From assembly GCF_963678635.1 (NCBI RefSeq), contig NC_087068.1, forward strand, positions 41,751,649-41,815,648: a stretch of DNA of 64,000 nt, written 5' to 3'. How positions within the stretch are numbered: position 1 is the first letter of the stretch; each line of letters begins with the position of its first letter. The notes under the pieces were generated by a model, which was not told the DNA's origin, ran no database searches, and worked only from the letters and a program-made list of their open reading frames with translations. This document shows, piece after piece, positions 13,101 to 28,100 of the stretch. The position numbers and the translations under genes were made by a program. Source of the DNA: Symsagittifera roscoffensis (lineage: Eukaryota > Xenacoelomorpha > Acoela > Convolutidae).

Positions 13101-16100
13101 TGGCCAAAATTTATGCGCCGTAGGCAAACTTTTGACCAAGAAATTTTGACCAAAAAAACTTTTGACCACAAAATTTTGACCAAGAAATCGCGTTTTTTTG
13201 GACGCGCGCGCCCCTTCAATATTAGTATAAAATGCCTTTAGAAAAATTTCAGGGTTAGTCCCCCAAAAATGGATATCTTAAACCAGTACAAAGGGGGGAC
13301 TCTTTGGTTCCGCAGGGGGTCGAATCCCTGAGGAAGAAAAGGCGTCAAACTCCCAATTCCCCCCCCCCCCCCCCCCCCACAGGCCCCGCCTTAAAACCGC
13401 CCCTGATGGGGATTGTTAATAAGATCTAAAAAAAAATCCTCAGAATTAAGGAAAATATAAATTACACGTAAAAACTGTCTTGTTTGTTAGATTTGGTTTC
13501 TAAAATGGCGGGTAAACTGGGGGGCGGGGTGGTTCTGGGCTAAAAAAAGGGTGAAATGATTTGGGGATGAAACGAATGTCACCCGACAGTGACTCAGTGC
13601 ACTTGGCGTGACTTATTTTCACTCCTCTTTTTAGTGAGTTGTTGTTATGAGGTTCAATTTCAGTGCAACGATAAAAATTTTGAAGCAATGTCGTGATGAT
13701 ATCAAAAGCGCCTTGTGTTGAAATCATAAAACGCGATTAACCGACCGAAACTTTCAAAAATAAAAACATGGCCAATTCAACTCTGCAATCAATAGTTTCC
13801 GATAATTTTTGGATCGATTTACAAGGGAAGGATGGATAATTCACTTACGCACAAACCGAGAGAGTATCGCTAAAAATTCAAAGGTTAAATTTCTGATTTG
13901 AGAATTGGGCATTGACTAACGTTTAAGTTCTATTTCAAGTATTTGAGAGCTGAAAAAAAATAAATTCAAACATATTTTGTCAATGTGTGAAATAATAACA
14001 AGAGCTCGTATCAGGGCAAAACCCCGAATATGGCTGGCCTTTCGCCTATTAAAAATAGCTTTTGTATCAAAAATTGCGATAAATTTTCAAAAAAAATTTG
14101 AAAAATTGAAAACATTTTTTTTTGTCGAAAAACAAAACACGAAGTACAAGGTGATTTAGTAAACTTCGAGTAGCATATAAAAAAGATCCTTCTTAACCTC
14201 AATTCATTTAGAACTTATTCTGAGTCGGTAATTGTCCCAAATTGGCAGTTTTCAAAGCCCCATATATACTTCGTTACTAGACGGTTGATTGATAAATGTG
14301 TATGACAATTTTGACCTTTCTTTGAAAATGGTATCCATGTTGTTAACAAACGCTACTTCACACACTTTTTACAGTCAAGGTTTGACCTTGATACGAGACG
14401 TCTTGTTTTGATTTTTGAACCACATAACAGAAATGACCCAAACTGTAATTGAAGAAACTGAAAATAAATTTATTCACTTTATTGCCAAAAAATCGATATT
14501 ACGTATATATTTTTAAGGCATGCTGGCTTTATAACATAATTACAGAACTTCATTTGATGCCGCTTTTGGCGGTTTCTTACTGTTTTGGGCCGTTTGGTTG
14601 CGGTGCATTGCTAAATCAATTTAATTGAATTAATTTTCTATTTAAAAGCGCAAATTGTCACTAAAAATTAAAATTTTAATTAGAACATCGGCAAAGCAAG
14701 GCTGCATAGACACATTTTGGTATTCTCTGATTTACTCTGAAAAGAAAAAAAAATACGTTTCCACCGCATGAAGATTAGAAGGGCCGCAAAAAAATCTGGA
14801 GAATTAATCAAGTGAATAATTAAAATAAACCTGATTTAGTTTTGCTACTGTTCTAAAGTAGTGTTTAAAAATTCTAACCATTTATCCAATCGAATGTTCT
14901 TTGATTCCATGGCTTTTATTTTTTTCGGATCATCTCGGCGACCTGAAAAACAAACAAATTTTGAACTGTTACTAATTTCGATGTAATATAAATAATTTCA
15001 CTTGTAGCTGAAGCTAAAATTTTTACAAAATTCAATTTCAACTTTAAAAATCGGAAGTTCAAAATAATTATTTATATCTTTTTGTAAAACAAAACGCAAC
15101 CGATGCTGACGAATTTTTCCAAGAAATTTGATAGGCTACACTTTTGGAACGCCGCTTTCAACTCGTAGCGATTCGACCCCCTCAGCAACGAAAAGGGTCC
15201 CTTTTTGGTACTATTTTTGACACCAATTTTCGGCCAACCGGTCTTAAAAATTTTTCTGAAAGGCGCTTTCTTCAATATAACTTATTTTGTGGGTGGCGGG
15301 CGTGCCAAAAACGCAATATTTTGGTCAAAACTTTCCAAAAAGTGCCGCACTTTCAAAATTTTCCTGTGGCGCCGAACGTTTTGCCAAAATAGGGTCGTTA
15401 CGGCGTCAAATCAGTCGACTTAAGAAAAAATTGACATTACTTAAATCCACTCATGCGTTGAACAAAAAAATTCCCTCTTCAAAGCGATTCTATAGAATTA
15501 AATGACTCACCCATTCCCGACTTGAGCGAGAAGTTGTACATGCCGAACTCACGCTGGATAGCAATTGCGAGTCTAAACAAAAATGAACTCATTTTGTCGA
15601 GTCACATCCCGAAGTAAAATAAACCCACATTTTGTTATTCGCCCATTTCGGCCTTCGCACAATTCACCTGCGCTTAGTTGTAGAGGTTATTGAGGATGTT
15701 TCGAGACTTTCGCGATCAAAACTTCGTTTGACCTGATTTTTGCTATCAAGTTTGTGGCTTTCGCGATTGGGATCTTATTAACTATTCCCCCTATGCATGT
15801 ATTATTTTTGACAACCCGAACCGAGAAAATTCTTTATTTCTGACCTGAAATACTTTGTATCTAAATTTATTTCTGGTCAGAAATTCTTTTTGAAATGTTT
15901 AAATAAAGCATAGATTTTCTTTAATTACTTCATTTCTCATACTTATTCTGATCAAAAATTAGTTAAATCTAGGCTATTTTTAGCTGGAAATAAGTCTTCT
16001 GTTGGGGATCGACCTCATACCTTCTGCTTGCTAGACATTTGCTGTATCCACAAGGCTACATCCCTTAAAACAGTTCTCTAGTTTTAGGAAAATAACAATG

Positions 16101-19100
16101 TTATAACAAGTGTAAGTTTGCATTCTATTCGCTCCTGCTACTGTGTATGCTCGAAGCATGTTTATCTCGTTGCGGTTGAACAGTGAACTGATTTCTGGTT
16201 ATTTCTTTCCAGAAAATGTTTGTTTCTAAACTAGAAAAGAAATAGATCACTTTTGCACGGAAAATACGAGAAAACTAGGCTAGATAATCTACATAGAATT
16301 TCTATCTAGAAACACAGCGTCCGTTCGGTACGGGAACCATTTCTGTATAAAATATGCATTTCAAAAATGTCAACAATTAAGAGGGTTTTTATTTTTGCGC
16401 TTTCGTATTTGTATCACTCACTATTTATATAATACCCACGTAAAACATTTTGAATATTTATATATATATATATATATATATGTATTTTCTGAAAACAAAC
16501 TATGTGGCCGCCATATTTGATATTTTGAAAATTTAAAAAGGGGGAAATAGTTAACAAGATCCTGCGATTGAATTTTCAGACTTTCCCAACTCATAATGTA
16601 AATTGGGTCTTGATACGATAAAAGATATGTGGTGCGACTTTTGAAGTCTGGACATAAGTCACGGACCTCAAAGGGTGACACGTATAGCCTCATTCTTTAC
16701 GGATGCATGAAATATATATGATAAACGTAATCATAACAAGACTGCTTGTATCATGTCAAAACTCAGAGTGTTCCTACTGCCTTTAAGGGTCTATGGAGCA
16801 GTGTTTACTTTAAAAAAAAGTATTTGGTGCATTTTCCAAAAAAAAGTGAACAAACAATTTGAAAAAAAAGTTGAGATTTAAAAACTATCACCCCACTACG
16901 AAATGATATAATTTGCTCCCAGTAGCGTAGCAATTATGACAAATAGCCTGCATTTACCAATTTGGATCAATTTCTTGGACGGATTAAATCTCCTCCTACT
17001 CATTAATAGCGCGAAATGTATCGCGCGTCAATTGTCCCAAATTGGTCATATTGCCAATTTTTAACTTAACCCTCATTACTTTACAAAAAAACTCCCAGGT
17101 GAAAAATCTTTTTAAATTTGAGCTCACGACAACAATGCTTTTTAGATATAAATAAACCTCTATTTAGATATAAAAAAAACCTCAAAAAAACTTTTCAGAT
17201 ATAAAAAACTTTAGTAAGATGATGTAAAAAAAATGATGTTAAAAAATTTCATCAAAACCTGGCTAATTAAAAAGTCGCAAAATGTTTCCTGAAAAGAAAC
17301 CACCCTAAGCACAATTATTCCGTCATTTTATTCGGAAGTTGGAACAATGAGAGCGTGCAGAGCGAAAAACACGGCAAACGGCATTCGGAAATAACTAGAA
17401 ATTTTTTTGTTATACATTTCTCGTGATATGTAATATTTTGATGCTCCTGATAGGTATTGAAAATCGAATAATCAGGAGCGGGATTGTCTACTGTATGGTA
17501 CTATTCTAAGACATCAATGAGATTTTTGTTTTTAGTTTTTGTTTTTTGGTATTATTTTATGTCTTGGACGAGCGAACCTAAATTTTTTCTAATGAGGGCT
17601 TGGTCGCAAATATAAACTCCAATTTTGAGGGGAAAGCAAGCTCGAAGAAAAAGATTAAAGTTTTTTAAAAAATAAACACAGTTTATGAAAATTTTGCCTG
17701 CAGCGTAGATTTCTTTGACAAAAACGGGTCTTTCTGGCGTTTCAAGAGAGCATAGAAATATTGATAAAACTCAACATTATCGACAAAATTCACCAACTTT
17801 TTTTGAAAAAAATTCGCCCATGTGAATCAAGAATATTGAATTAAACCTAAAATTCTTTTTATAAATAGTTTGTTTTTTAAATTCTTATTATCAAGACTGC
17901 TCGTATCAGGGCGAAGCCCTGAATGTTCCGACTGCCGTTTAAGGTTTATGGAGCAGTAATAACATTTAAAAATTCAATGAAATAAAACAAAATCAAAAAT
18001 TTTTTCTAAAATTTGAAGTTTTTTAAATAAAAATCATCCCCTCACACGCCATACAAAGTACATAAGGATAGATTTCGCTCCTTGTAACAAACCAATTATG
18101 GCACATAAGCTTCTTTTAACCAATTTGGAACGATTTCTAAGACGGATTAACTCTCCGCTTACGCGTTAATAGCGCGAAATATATCGCGCGTTAATTGTCC
18201 CAAATTGGCCAAAATGGCAATCTTTAAACCCCCGTAACTTTACGGAAAATGATCACAGGTAAAATATCTTTTCAAATTTGAGCTCAGGACAACAATACCT
18301 TTCGAATGATGTAAAAAATGTCCGTCAAAAATGGCTAGTTAAAAAGTCAAAATTTGTCTGAAGAAAAAACAACCCCCCCCCCCCCGAGCACACAGTCTAT
18401 GACGTTTCCAAAATGGACTAAAAACTGTGCTGAAAAAACGATCCTAACTAAAGTTTTTTTCGACCTTCGGTTTTCAGAGCAATAACTTATTCGAGCATTG
18501 AATGTATATTGGACCGACGAATAGAAGACTTAATCTTTACGAAATAGCCTTGCCGGATGTCTTGTGTTTATTGTTCCGACTTTTGATACGAAAGTAACGG
18601 AATATTTGTGCTCGGGGTGGGTTTTTTTTTCTTCAGACAAATTTCGACTTTTTAACTAGCCATTTTTGGCGGAATTTTTTTTATCATTCGAAACCCATTG
18701 TTGTCTTGAGCTTAAATTTGAGAAGATATTTCACCTGTGATCATTTTTCGTAAAGTTATGAGGGTTTAAAGATTGCCATTTTGGCTATTTTGACCAATTT
18801 GGGACAATTAACGCGCGATATAATTCGCGCTATTAACGCGTAAGCGGAGATTTAATCCGTCTTATAAATCGTTCCAAATTGGTTGAACGAAGCTTATTTG
18901 CCATAATTGATTTGTTACAAGGAACGAAATCTATCTTTTTGTACTTTATATGGCGTGTGGGGGGATGATTTTCATGAAAAATTTTCAATTTTAGAAGAAA
19001 AAAAATTTCATTTTATTTTATTTCATTTCATTTTTTATGTATTACTGCTGCTCAATAAACCTTAAAAGGCAGTCGGAACATTCAGGGCTTCGCCCTGATA

Positions 19101-22100
19101 CGAGCAGTCTTGTTCAACTAATTTTCAATTTTCCGGTCGCAATAATTTTTTTCTTCAAAAGTTTGCTTTGTTTTGTTTACATCAAAGAGTGAACGTTTTG
19201 TTTGTTCATGCCAGATTGACCGGAAAGTTGCTTTCGTTCAGATTGATTGAAGTAAGAAAAGAGGTCGAAAAAACAAATTAGGTCAATATGGAGTAGGTTA
19301 GCATCTTCCCCATACAACTTTAACGTTTTTGCCGGGAGGATGATAACTGGATTTTGAGCTAAAAAGAACAAGCTACTTACATGCAATTGTAACCCAAAAT
19401 AAAAAAAGTGGTGGATCTTAATTTGGTTTATTTAGGGTGTATGGTGTTATTTTCGCCCCACATTATACAAAGTGTTGACTCAAACCTAACAATGTACATT
19501 TTGCCTGTTACTACCTTTGTAACTATCTCTCCCTCTCTCAGACACCAATTTAATGGTGTAAAAATGAGTTCACCAGGTCATTCCGGTGACCCCACGATCG
19601 TATGCTACCGTGTAATTAGGGTCTATTCTAATTATGGTTGTCAACTATGCTAGCAATTTAAACGCGTTTTTCTCAAATAGGGTTGGTTGAACCAAATTAC
19701 CATGGTTCAATTTGTTTTGCCAAATTCGGGCCCAAAATTTCACCGTGAAAATTGATCATTTTTGGTCTTTTTAGTCAACTGGGAAAAGAATATATTGATA
19801 ATCTATTAAAATTGCACAATATTGAAACTAAGTGTGATAGCTAAGTGTGACACTAAGCTAGCCTCAATTCAATTTTAAACGATTTTGTTCTGCGGTATAA
19901 TTTGCCATGCACGAATAACTATTGTTACACTGTCAGCATTTTGAACTAAATCTTCAAAGCGCGCTTAAACTAGTCCAAGCCACGGTCAAATTATGAATTT
20001 TTATTTTCCCTGTCAAATTATTGTTCCGACTTTCGATACGAAAGTAACGGAATATTTGTGTTCGGGGTGGGTTTTTTTTCTTCAGACAAATTTCGACTTT
20101 TTAACTAGCCATTTTTGACGGAATTTTTTTATATCATTCGAAAGGTGTTGTTGTCTTGAGCTCAAATTTGAAAAGATATTTCACCTGTGATCATTTTTCG
20201 TAAAGTTATGGGGATTTAAAGATTGCCATTTTGGCCAATTTGGGACAATTAACGCGCGATATATTTCGCGCTATTAACGCGTAAGCGGAGAGTTAATCCG
20301 TCTTAGAAATCATTCCAAATTGGTTAAAAGAAGCTTATTCGCCATAATTGGTTTGTTACAAGGAGCAAAATCTATCTTTTTGTACTTTGTATGGCGTGTG
20401 GGGGGATGATTTTCATAAAAAATTTCAAATTTTAGAAAAAATTTTTTTTCATTTTATTTTTTCTTACATTTAATTTTTAATGTTAATACTGCTCCATAAA
20501 CCTTAAAAGGCAGTCGGAACATTCAGGGCTTCGCCCTGATACGAGCAGTCTTGTTAGAGTTAAATTATTTTTTTTACATTTGACTCATTGGACAGGGAGT
20601 CGATATCGTCAATGGGGTATAAAAAATTTTGTCAAAAACTATGATTTCGATCGCCAAAAATTGACTGAAAAAATCAAAAACCACCACAAGCGTAAATATT
20701 CCGTTTTCTTTGAAAGTCGGAACAAAGATATTTTGATTTAGGCAATCGGCCCACTAGAAACTTTCTTCTTCTATTTTTTATCAGAAATTAAGCTGATATT
20801 CTAGTAGAATTCAAATTGTGATTTCAGATTTGATTTCGATTTTGGCTAGGATTTGGGTTTTTGATTTAGACTTTAGATTTCAGACTGTGCATTAAGTCCT
20901 CTGCCAGGATAATTGCGAGGGCGAGCTCTCACTTGACCTCTATCCTCAGAGATATTGGCAGAAGTGTCAAACCTAGTTGCTCCATGTAGCTGGATTGCAC
21001 TTGCATTCCAAACTTTCTTACAGCTTGTTGTTCCGACTTTCAATGAAAGTGCGGAACATTTATGCTTTGGGTGGTTTTTTATTCAGTCAAATTTTGATTA
21101 TCTAAAAAGCGTTTTTATGGATTTTTTAATACCCTTGTTCAAAAGATATTGTGGTTGTCTTGAGCTCCAATTCAAAACATACTTTATCTGTGATCATTGT
21201 TCGTAAAGTTACGAACATTTCAAAATTGCTAATTTGGCCCAATAGGGATAATTAAAGCGCGACAAGTTGCGTTTTTATAACACGCCTAAGCGGCAAATTA
21301 ATAAGTTTCAAATTAAACTGAGGCCAGCAATTTAGTCCTATACAAAATATTAGATGGTAAACACACCCCTTGTATTTTACATTGGGTGTGAAGGGATAAA
21401 ATGAGAAAAAAATGAAAAAAAAGTTTATTTATTCAAGCAGAAAATCAAACAAGACTGCTCGTATCAGGGCGAAGCCCTGAATGTTCCGACTGCGTTTTAA
21501 GGTTTATGGAGCAGCAGTAATAACATAAAAAATTAAATGAAATGAAACAAAATGAAAATTATTTTTTCCAAAATTTGAAATTTTTTGAGAAAATCATCCC
21601 CCCACACGCCATATAAAGTACAAAAGGTTAGATTTCGTTCCTTGTAACAAATCAATTATGGCAAATAAGCTTCTTTCAACCAATTTGGAACGATTTCGAA
21701 GACGGATTAAATCTCCGCTTACGCGTTAATAGCGCGAATTATATCGCGCGTTAATTGTCCCAAATTGGTCAAAATGGCCAAATGGCAATCTTTAAACCCT
21801 CATAACTTTACGAAAAATGATCACAGGTGAAATATCTTTTCAAATTTAAGGTCAGGACAACAATACCTTTTGAATGCTATAAAAAAATTCCGTCGAAAAT
21901 GGCTAGTTAAAAAGTCGAAATTTGTCTGAAGAAAAAAAAACCACCCCGAGCACAAATATTCCGTTACTTTCGTATCGAAAGTCGGAACAAAAACTTTTGA
22001 TTTGACCTCAAAGTGCAATCGGAACGTTCCGGGCTTCGCGATGATATACGACTAGTCTTCTTTTTCTACGAATTGACGCCTTGTTACATATTGTAACCTG

Positions 22101-25100
22101 TTACGAGCTGTCTCCTCGTGTAATAAAATGACAGACTGACCGGAAGGGTGTTTTCTCCAATGGGGTGAAGTAGTAGTTCATGTCTCTGATGTCTATCCTG
22201 TCCCACGCAGACATGCGGTAGATGACGTCATCCAGAGTGTAGCCCCCCACTTGGCCATCCACCATCCTACTACGCAGCTGAAACCACCCACTTAAAAGGT
22301 CAACAGAGTTCATTGACATATAAAAAGGGAGAATCCCTCGTGTCAGAAAGACTCACTGTTTTGATCTCGGAAAATCTTGCCAAGATTATGATTATCAGTA
22401 ACTTGGAAATCTTCCATGATGAAGCAATACCGTGCACTATCTTGCATGGTAACTTGGCAGGATCTTGTATGATCTATCTATGGGATTTCTTTAACTATTT
22501 CCCTTCCTAGGGTACCTAGTAACGAATTGCCACCCCTATAAAGAAATAATTCAATGGTAAGCATAACGAATCTCCCCTTTTGCAAAGGGAGGGGCAAATA
22601 GTTAAAGATAACCTGGATCTTGATAAGATTTTCGAAGTCCAGAACACTGGTGAACTAATGCTCGAAAATTACGCGCAGCCAATCAGAATTAAGTATTCAA
22701 AAATTCGAAATAAAATACCACAAACATCTGTCAGCTCAGTTTGAAGAGAATTGATTACGGTTGAGAACTTTTGAGCATTGGGCCCCATTATAGCCCCCAT
22801 TATAGGCCAATAGAATGACTCATTAGATAGAAAATGACAAGTAAAATAGTGTGATTTGGGAGAATAAAAGGTGTTTGGTATATCAAGATAGAAAAAGCAA
22901 AAGCTGCCTTTTCAAAAAAAAGAGTAATTTGCAACCTTCATTTTTTTCTGAAGCTCAGTCAATTCAATTTAAAAAGAAATTCAAATTAAAGAGACTGTTC
23001 GCCAAAAACATATTAATCGTCAGAAATCAGAGTTGCAGATTATGATAGAACACATTTGAGTAAACGAAACGAAGTTTTACACAGTCAGGTTAAGTTCCAT
23101 TTTGAACAGCAAACGATTGTGTAATGAGTACCGTTTCAATGACATGTACCAGCTTCTAGGGTTGAAAAAGTAAGAAAAATATCAAATCAAGTTTTTCTAC
23201 TTTATATTTTGTACATATACCCTGGCTTGTATATAACCTGGCTTGTAGACGGTACTTTCAAAATTTGCCCCAGTCAGTTTTACCAGCTGTACACTGTACA
23301 CATCCAGATTGGCGGGTTTTATCCACTTGCGTTTACGCTCTGCTTAGCAATAAGCGCTTATCAACCTATAACAAATTCCTAACCGCACTCAAATCGCTTA
23401 TCGGTGACGTAACCCCGGAAAGAATTTTGATCGACTTTGAAATTGCGGCTCTGAGTGCTTTTACCTCTCATTACGAAACTGACATTAAGGGATGCTATTT
23501 TCACCTCTGTCAGAGTTTTATGCGAAAAATATCCGAATTGGGCCTTAAAAAGACGTACGAATCAAACAGCGAGCTAGTTTTAGCGCTGAATATGATTCCT
23601 GCGCTTAGTTTTGTTCCGGAGTCAAAAGTGGAAATCGGGTTCGACCTAGTCATTGAGGAAATATGCAGTGTGGCAACCAAACTGGATATTTCACAAAACG
23701 ATTTCGAAAAATTAGACGAGCTCACTGCTTATTTCCAAAAAACTTACATTAGAGGGGATTTGATTGGCCGAAAAACACTTTTTCCTATTTCTCTTTGGAA
23801 CCATTATCAAAATGCTGTGTGTGGTCTAGCCCGAACCACAAATGCAGTTGAAGGGTGGCATCTAGGTGTAACCACTTTGTTTCAAGGCAGCCATCCTTCA
23901 ATACATACGTTTCTCGAAAAAATTCAACTGGATTCCTACAATCAAAAGTTCAACATTTTGAAGGCATCCAGCGGCACTATCAACTTATCCCGGAAGAAGT
24001 ACCGTGATCTGAATGAAAAAGTTCAACAGATAACAAGTTCATACACAGACTCTAACTTATTGTCTTATATCCGTTCACTTGCCCATTTAACCTATTAAAT
24101 TTTGTTATAGTTTTTGCCTAATTTTTCCTAAATTTAAAATTGTTTGATCAATTTTTTTATAGACGTCTCCTTGCATTCTCCCGGAGAACGCCGAAACGCA
24201 ATACTACGACTCGCATTCAAAAATGCTGTCTCTAGCAATTTGATCCCAGAGCAATTGCTCTTATTGACGGGAGGCTAGGTTGGGGGTAGGGGCCTGACGG
24301 CCCTTTGAGTATTGCGCCTAGCGAAAAAAAGTTGATCAAAATTGAGAATTGATATTTTTTATCAAATAGAACGGCAAGTGATTCGTTATGAAAATGATTT
24401 GAAAGCTTTAGAATTTTGCAAAAACTCAATTTCAATTTTGTACCGACTTGAATTGTCTGGAAAATCAGGCCATTTTTAGCAAAGTTGGTTTTGATTAATT
24501 GGAAATCCTTTTCAAGTTCAATTATAGTCTAAGCTATTTTGAAGTTTGAATTTCATTTTAAAGGCCAAGTGATTAGCAAGGTCATTCATGTTCGAAATTT
24601 GTCCAGCAAAATTTTTACCGTTTCTTTGATTTTAACCGACGCTTTGTTTTTGCTTTGATCAATTAACCGCTTTATTTTCAATTCTCAGGTTCTTTGTTAT
24701 TTTATTATGGTATCTTATGTCGTGGGCGATTTTAGAACGAGGTATCTTTTGGAATGGTATCTTATTGACTGGGATCTTCTCGTTTGGGATCTTAAGGTAA
24801 GGGATCTTTTGTCATGTAACCATATATTCAGTAGCGTGCCGAGGGAAATGGGACCGCCCTCCCTCTGCCCCTCAGTTCTGACTGCCAAAACTTTCCAAAG
24901 GGTCCACAAAAAAGGTCAACAAAATTTTCAAAAAATTTTGAAAAACCACCTTTTCCCCCTGGAAAAGTTTCTGCGCACGCCATTGTATATATTCAATAAA
25001 AATTTTAAAAATTTATCTAGCAGTGGTTAAAACCGGTTTAAAAATTCGTATACGGGCAAAGATTTACTATAAAAATGTTTCCAGAAACTATTTTTTTTCG

Positions 25101-28100
25101 CGGCTTCAGGGATAAGGACGCGGTTTGATTTCCTCGCGGATACGGACGCTTTGAGGTTGTAGCTCTAGAAAACGTTAATAATCCTTGGGTGAATTTGTCC
25201 AACTGAGAAATCAACAACATACAAGCTGATCAGCAGCTCTTAACTTGTAACCTCGACCACCTTCGGCTGAGACCTCGGTCATGTATTTTTTGGGTATCAT
25301 CTTCAATTCAAAATGTTTCCAGTCTCGAACCGCAGACCTCCCTGCTCGTTTCCAGTTTCGAACCGCCGACCTCCCTGCTCGGAAAAGAAAGAAAGTGAAT
25401 ATTGAATATACATACCCCGTCCTCAACCCAGACTTTGGTTCCGTTGTCGTAAGTGTAGTTGTGTCTTCTGTCCTGTAGTTCCACTTCAGACATGTCCACA
25501 CTGTTGTAGTTCGGCTTGTCCAGCTCTTCGCCTTTGTGATTCATGTACTACACTCACACAAAACACACACGTAAAATACAGAACACGAGTCGAAGTTTTC
25601 AGCCCAATTTCAAGAAAGATTTTGAGCAGTTCAACATTTTGTTAGACAATTAGGCTCAAAATTTACCCTAAGAATGTTTGCTTTGAGCGGTTTTTGATAG
25701 TTTTTTGAAAAAAATGAGCGGTTTTTAATTTGAATTTTTAAGATATGCGATCAACCTTAAAAATTATTTTTTGGACCATAAAACAGTGTTAGGTTAATTT
25801 TTGCCAAATATCTCGGATCTCGGTTTTGTGTTAGGTATGGAGCTCAGATTTTAATAGAGATGGTTTCGTGCGCTCTGCAACAAATAAACCGTTTAGGGAC
25901 AAAATTTCAAAAAATGCTCAACATTTGAGCGGCTTGAGCGGTTCTTGCGATGATTTGAGCGCTCAGAAAATTTTCGAGGGAGAAATATTGTAAGCTTTGT
26001 TGAAGTTTTTTTGAGTCGAGCAAATTGATTTTTCAAGCTCCCCCAAAAATCCTACAGAAACTATACTTTGTCAAAGTGGTCTACTCTCTAGGCAATTTTA
26101 AAAAAAAACAAGCCAAAAAACAGAAAGTAAAACGCGCGTGAATAAGTACAACCATGCTAATTTAAACCCCTTTATTTTGCCAAAAACGAACACGGTTGTT
26201 TTTTTTCGTCGAAATATAATTGCGAAAAAATTTGGCCGGCACAAAAACTCAATGTATATGCACGATGTAATTTTCTTTCCCAAGATGAATAAAAACTTTA
26301 TTGGAAGTTATTAGCTGATTAATTCATCTCATTAAACATTCTGGTGCTCTAAACTCACATCTATAACAATTTTTCCATGTTTTTCCGTAAAACTTTAAAG
26401 TTTTGCAAACTGTGATATCGCCGCTGAGATATATAATTTTCCTGTTTTCAAGAAATTTTTTTTCACTACTTGATTATCAAGGCAAAGCCTTGAATGTTCC
26501 AACTGCCCTTTTAAATAGTCTCCGATAGTTTTTGGATGAACTGTTAACTATTGTCAGTCAATAACAAGTGCTAAGTCGGAACATTTTTGTGTGGCGGATA
26601 TTAATTTGTTAATTCTTTTGTCTTCAGATCATTTTGATTATTGTTTTCAAGTTTTCAAAAAGAGCAGTTTGCGTAAAATCAAAGTCATCTTACGCTAGCA
26701 GAACACTTAGAGTCAAGTTCGAATTACCACTGTATAACTTACAATCAGTCTGAATACGGTCTGAATAAAAATCACCAAACGCATATATATTCCTGACTTT
26801 CTTCGAAAATCGGAACAAAAACGCATTACCAGAAAGCATCAAAAATAGTTCAAAATCATGTTTTGGCAGACCGTTTTTTCAGCAGACCAATCTTTTAGCA
26901 GATTCAGAACAATTATAAATTCTGAAAGCTAACTTCAAATGCGGCATTGGTGATTAGCGACCACTTGCTCCGCTGCACTTAAACTCAACACGAGTGTTAT
27001 TTTGCGCGTAAATCTTTATTTTGCCGCTAATTTAGACTGTTGTGTTTTTGAAGTTGATAGTTTTGTTGTGGGCGAAGGACCGAAAACAAAACTAGCCGAA
27101 TGTCAATTTTTCAAAAGAATCAATAGCCATTCAATTAAAATGAATTAAATGAAGCAATATTTTGTATCTTTCATAACACAACCCTTGAAGTATAAAATTT
27201 GTTCCAATTCACCAATTCGGCAGCAGTCAACGACAATTTGAAACATTTGCATTCTCTGCCGTTTTTATATTCGGCCAATATCAATATTAAGTCCCTGGAG
27301 ATGTTAACTTTTTTCAGATTTTCAAGTTTTTATTCCAAAATTTAGATTACTGAAACCTGATTGGCTGATTTTCATTTTCGCGCATTCGGTCCTTCACATA
27401 TGAAGGACTCCAGCAGTTTTGTTGACAAATCGTGAGATAATTGTCTTAATGGGGCAAGCTTGACCCCAGACTGAGTGTCTTTTTGAGTCTGTCAATCAAT
27501 CTTGTTTCACTACATTATGCTGGTCTGCTAAAAAACTCAATTTTCATTTTTAGGCTAACAGATTGGTCTGCTAAACGATCGTTCCCCAAAGAGACAATTG
27601 ATATAATTTGCGTCGATTAACTAAATCAGCTGCTTTGCCTCAATTCAATTTTGATCAATTTCTGAGCCGGATTAAATTTAAATCGCCGCTCAAACAACGC
27701 GTTTACAAAAGAACTGAACTTGTGCGCAGTTTAACTATCCGAAACTGGACGAATTACTAGTTTATAAGACAACAATAATTTATCAAAAGTAGTTCAAGGT
27801 GAAATATCTCAATCAGTATGAACTCAGGGCAATAATAATTTTCAGGTTATATAAAAATCAAACGTTGTTGTAGAAAAAAAACAGACAAACCGAGCACAAA
27901 CTATCTATCGCTATCTAAGTAATTGGTAGCAGTATTCTTGCTACGCTCCAAAACATAGCCAACAGACAGTTGGAAAAGACAGTTGAACACTAGCAAACAA
28001 TAAAAGTTGGACTGATTATTTGAAAAAAACCTCAACTTTCGAAGTTTACAGACAACACATTGATGGCCTCACAGCTCTTTGAATTTCTATAACAATTTAT

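Noticed and set aside
16008-16078. Functional tRNA gene on the minus strand
   Set aside because: Box A and box B are recognisable, but the acceptor and anticodon stems do not pair; more likely a SINE head or pseudo-tRNA.
22105-22140. 36-nt in-frame extension of exon e16 to a second GT
   Set aside because: The extension partly mimics the family, but the upstream GTCAGT donor joins e17 to give the much better [14 protein letters not shown] match. It remains a possible alternative donor.
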